Shown here: positions 4,092-5,903 of the stretch, in pieces
Layout: each line of letters opens with the position of its first letter
How positions within the stretch are numbered: the first letter of the stretch is position 1
From: Syntrophomonadaceae bacterium
GTDB lineage: Bacteria > Bacillota > Syntrophomonadia > Syntrophomonadales > Syntrophomonadaceae
Length of the DNA stretch: 5,903 nt
NCBI GenBank assembly: GCA_012522705.1
Contig: JAAYJY010000089.1
Coordinates: forward strand, 1 to 5,903
Direction of reading: 5' to 3'
Notes under the pieces: model-generated
What the model saw: the letters and a program-made list of their open reading frames with translations, nothing else
Databases searched by the model: none
Told to the model about the DNA's origin: nothing
Position numbers and translations under genes: made by a program

Positions 4092-5903
4092 CTAACTGGG
4101 CTGGAAACCCGATTTGGCCATTCTCAATACCGCTTTGCGGGACAGATTGACCCGGCCCTGGCGGTCTATCTCTGTGACTTTGACATCGATCTTGTCGCCT
4201 ACCTTGACGATGTCCTCGACTTTATTCACCCGAGTTTCATCCAACTGTGAGATATGCACCAATCCTTCTTTGCCGCTGGTGCCCAGAACTCCCGGGATGA
4301 TTTCCACAAATGCCCCAAAATCCATGATCCTTTTGACAGTGCCCGTATATACTTTTCCAACTTCCACATCAGCCAGGATAGACTCGATCAGGAATCGTGC
4401 CTTGTTGGCGCCTTCCTCGTCGGTGGAAATGATAAAGAGGCTCCCGTCGTCTTCTATGTCGATTTTCGTGCCGCTTTCGGCCACTATCTTATGGATAGTT
4501 TTGCCCCCGGGGCCGATGATCTCCCTAATCTTGTCCGGATTGATCTGCATCCGGATCATCTGAGGAGCATAGGGCGAGAGTTCGGCATTGGGCTTATCGA
4601 TAGTCTGGAGCATGATGTTCATGATATGCATCCGTCCCTCGCGAGCCTTGTCCAGCGCTGTCTGGACTACTTCCCGATCCACGCCCGTGATCTTGATATC
4701 CATCTGTAGAGCGGTAACCCCCTTGGCGGTACCCGCCAATTTAAAGTCCATGTCGCCCAGAGCGTCCTCGATCCCTTGAATATCGCTTAGAATCGCGAAT
4801 TTATTCTCACCCTTGACTAATCCCATGGCGATCCCGGATACCGGAGCCTTGATGGGAACCCCGGCATGCATAAGAGACAGACTGCTGCCGCATACGCTGC
4901 CCATGGAACTAGAACCGTTTGATTCCAGTACTTCGGATACCACCCTGATGGTGTAGGGGAAATCTTCCTTCGACGGCAGAACCGACAGCAAGGCTCTTTC
5001 TGCCAGGGCGCCGTGCCCTATATCCCGGCGGCTGGGGCCGCGTATGGGCTTGGTTTCACCGACGCTGTAGGGTGGAAAGTTGTAGTGGTGGATATATTCC
5101 TTACTTTCCGCAATCCCCAATCCATCCAGGATCTGGTTCTCCCGGAGCGGTCCAAGAGTAGTAACGGACAGTACCTGGGTCTGACCGCGGGTGAACAAGG
5201 CTGACCCGTGGGTACGAGGCAGGAATCCCACTTCGCAGGTTACCGTCCTGATCTCGTCCAGCTTTCTACCATCAACCCGGTCCCCCTCATCCAGGACCAT
5301 CTTGCGGACGATCTCCTTCAGGAGCTTATCGACCAGAGACGCGATCTGCTTACCTTCTTCGGGGTATATGTCAGCAAAATGTTCCAGGATAGCATCCCGG
5401 GCCTTGTCCATCTCGGCTTCACGGGCTTTCTTGTCTGGATTGCGAACTGCCGCTTCCAGACCAGGGGTGGAATAATCCCGGACCATCTTTTCCATTTCTT
5501 CGTTCACGATGATGACCGGAACTTCTGTTTTAGGCTTGCCCAATTCCGTCACTATGGGTTCCAGGAACGCCACGATCCTTTTAATCTCCTCATGGCCAAA
5601 GAATATGGCCTCCAACATCGTATCCTCAGGCACTTCCTTGGCATGCCCCTCCACCATCATGATGGCATCCTTGGTGCCCGCCACTACAAGGTGAAGATCG
5701 CTCTGGTGATGCTGTTCGACGGTAGGATTAATGATCAGTTGCCCATCGACCAGACCGACAATGACTGCCGCCACCGGGCCGGCAAAAGGTATATCGGAGA
5801 CACCGATGGCTACTGACGCTCCAATGATGGAGGTTATGTCCGGGGAGTTGTCCTTCTCAACTGACAAAACCGTGGCAACTATCTGCAGGTCGTTCTTGTA
5901 GCC
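4092..5903 (-). CDS. pnp: Polynucleotide phosphorylase (polyribonucleotide nucleotidyltransferase), 5' end cut by window edge
   Basis: Phosphorolytic 3'-to-5' exoribonuclease of RNA turnover; trimeric, cytoplasmic. 603 residues are visible of a usual ~700-710; the start and most of the first RNase PH domain's N-terminal half lie beyond the right edge. The frame is open to base 5903, reading GYKNDLQIVATVLSVEKDNS, so the TTG at 5867 is an internal Leu, not a start. Order in the visible part: rest of RNase PH domain 1, helical linker (about 120-215), RNase PH domain 2 (about 220-420) with FPPYSVGE, the phosphate-binding SSS (331-333) and catalytic residues in EDALGDMDFK (D380, D386, K388, equivalent to E. 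coli D486, D492, K494), KH domain with GPGG (464-467), and S1 domain (about 514-591) ending SRKAVL. The S1 domain has about six extra residues (VLGTSG) before KEGLVHIS. All catalytic residues are kept, so it should be active. The neighbour rpsO would be expected to the right. Confidence 0.98.
   Translation of the reverse strand, partial: GYKNDLQIVATVLSVEKDNSPDITSIIGASVAIGVSDIPFAGPVAAVIVGLVDGQLIINPTVEQHHQSDLHLVVAGTKDAIMMVEGHAKEVPEDTMLEAIFFGHEEIKRIVAFLEPIVTELGKPKTEVPVIIVNEEMEKMVRDYSTPGLEAAVRNPDKKAREAEMDKARDAILEHFADIYPEEGKQIASLVDKLLKEIVRKMVLDEGDRVDGRKLDEIRTVTCEVGFLPRTHGSALFTRGQTQVLSVTTLGPLRENQILDGLGIAESKEYIHHYNFPPYSVGETKPIRGPSRRDIGHGALAERALLSVLPSKEDFPYTIRVVSEVLESNGSSSMGSVCGSSLSLMHAGVPIKAPVSGIAMGLVKGENKFAILSDIQGIEDALGDMDFKLAGTAKGVTALQMDIKITGVDREVVQTALDKAREGRMHIMNIMLQTIDKPNAELSPYAPQMIRMQINPDKIREIIGPGGKTIHKIVAESGTKIDIEDDGSLFIISTDEEGANKARFLIESILADVEVGKVYTGTVKRIMDFGAFVEIIPGVLGTSGKEGLVHISQLDETRVNKVEDIVKVGDKIDVKVTEIDRQGRVNLSRKAVLRMAKSGFQPS

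Noticed and set aside
5208..5816. Long plus-strand reading frame (202 codons) opposite pnp
   Set aside because: It lies entirely antisense to a clear PNPase frame with conserved catalytic and RNA-binding motifs; its translation shows no recognisable domain. The other plus-strand frames (for example 4254-4709, 235-555, 784-1134) are rejected for the same reason.
4092..5867. A start of pnp at 5867
   Set aside because: The codon is TTG in the middle of the conserved stretch QIVATVLSVEKDNSPD and the frame continues open to the window edge, so the gene is truncated by the window rather than starting here.
1..5903. Mobile elements, CRISPR arrays, tRNA or rRNA genes
   Set aside because: No transposase or integrase, no regularly spaced direct repeats and no tRNA/rRNA-like sequences were seen; the window is filled by five same-strand genes and one short intergenic region.

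Overview
The window comes from a Gram-positive, probably endospore-forming member of the Firmicutes, most likely a mid-GC Clostridia (a Syntrophomonas/Peptococcaceae-like lineage is a guess). The evidence is gene order and protein type. A polynucleotide phosphorylase gene (pnp) is followed on the same strand by a YlxY-type polysaccharide deacetylase and an M16 zinc peptidase, as in the Bacillus subtilis order pnp-ylxY-mlpA. A VanW-family protein and a DacF/PBP5-type D-alanyl-D-alanine carboxypeptidase lie between them here. Proteins of these types are typical of Gram-positive envelope and spore-wall biology.

All five genes are on the minus strand, so the biological order runs from right to left. 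(1) 5903-4092: pnp, missing about its first 100 codons at the window edge. (2) 4091-3935: a 157-base intergenic region, the only real gap, with a stem-loop just after pnp, an AT-rich palindrome and a possible promoter. (3) 3934-3107: VanW-domain protein. (4) 3110-2370: membrane-anchored NodB-fold deacetylase, overlapping the VanW gene by 4 bases (TTGA). (5) 2392-1217: secreted D,D-carboxypeptidase, overlapping the deacetylase gene. (6) 1200-1: M16 peptidase with a GTG start, 400 codons visible and probably close to its C-terminus, cut by the left edge.

Genes 3 to 6 are packed with overlaps or a 16-base gap and are very likely co-transcribed. Three of them encode extracytoplasmic proteins expected to act on or near peptidoglycan: an uncharacterised VanW domain, a glycan deacetylase-like protein and a stem-peptide-trimming carboxypeptidase. 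A shared role in cell-wall or spore-cortex modification is a reasonable inference, but the sequence does not prove it. pnp itself is a housekeeping RNA-decay gene.

No mobile element, CRISPR array, tRNA or rRNA was seen, and no plus-strand gene looks real. The items most worth a second look are the altered catalytic motif of the deacetylase, the three-gene wall cassette with its unstudied VanW protein, a perfect 11-bp inverted repeat inside the M16 gene, and a start-codon/reading-frame conflict at the VanW gene.
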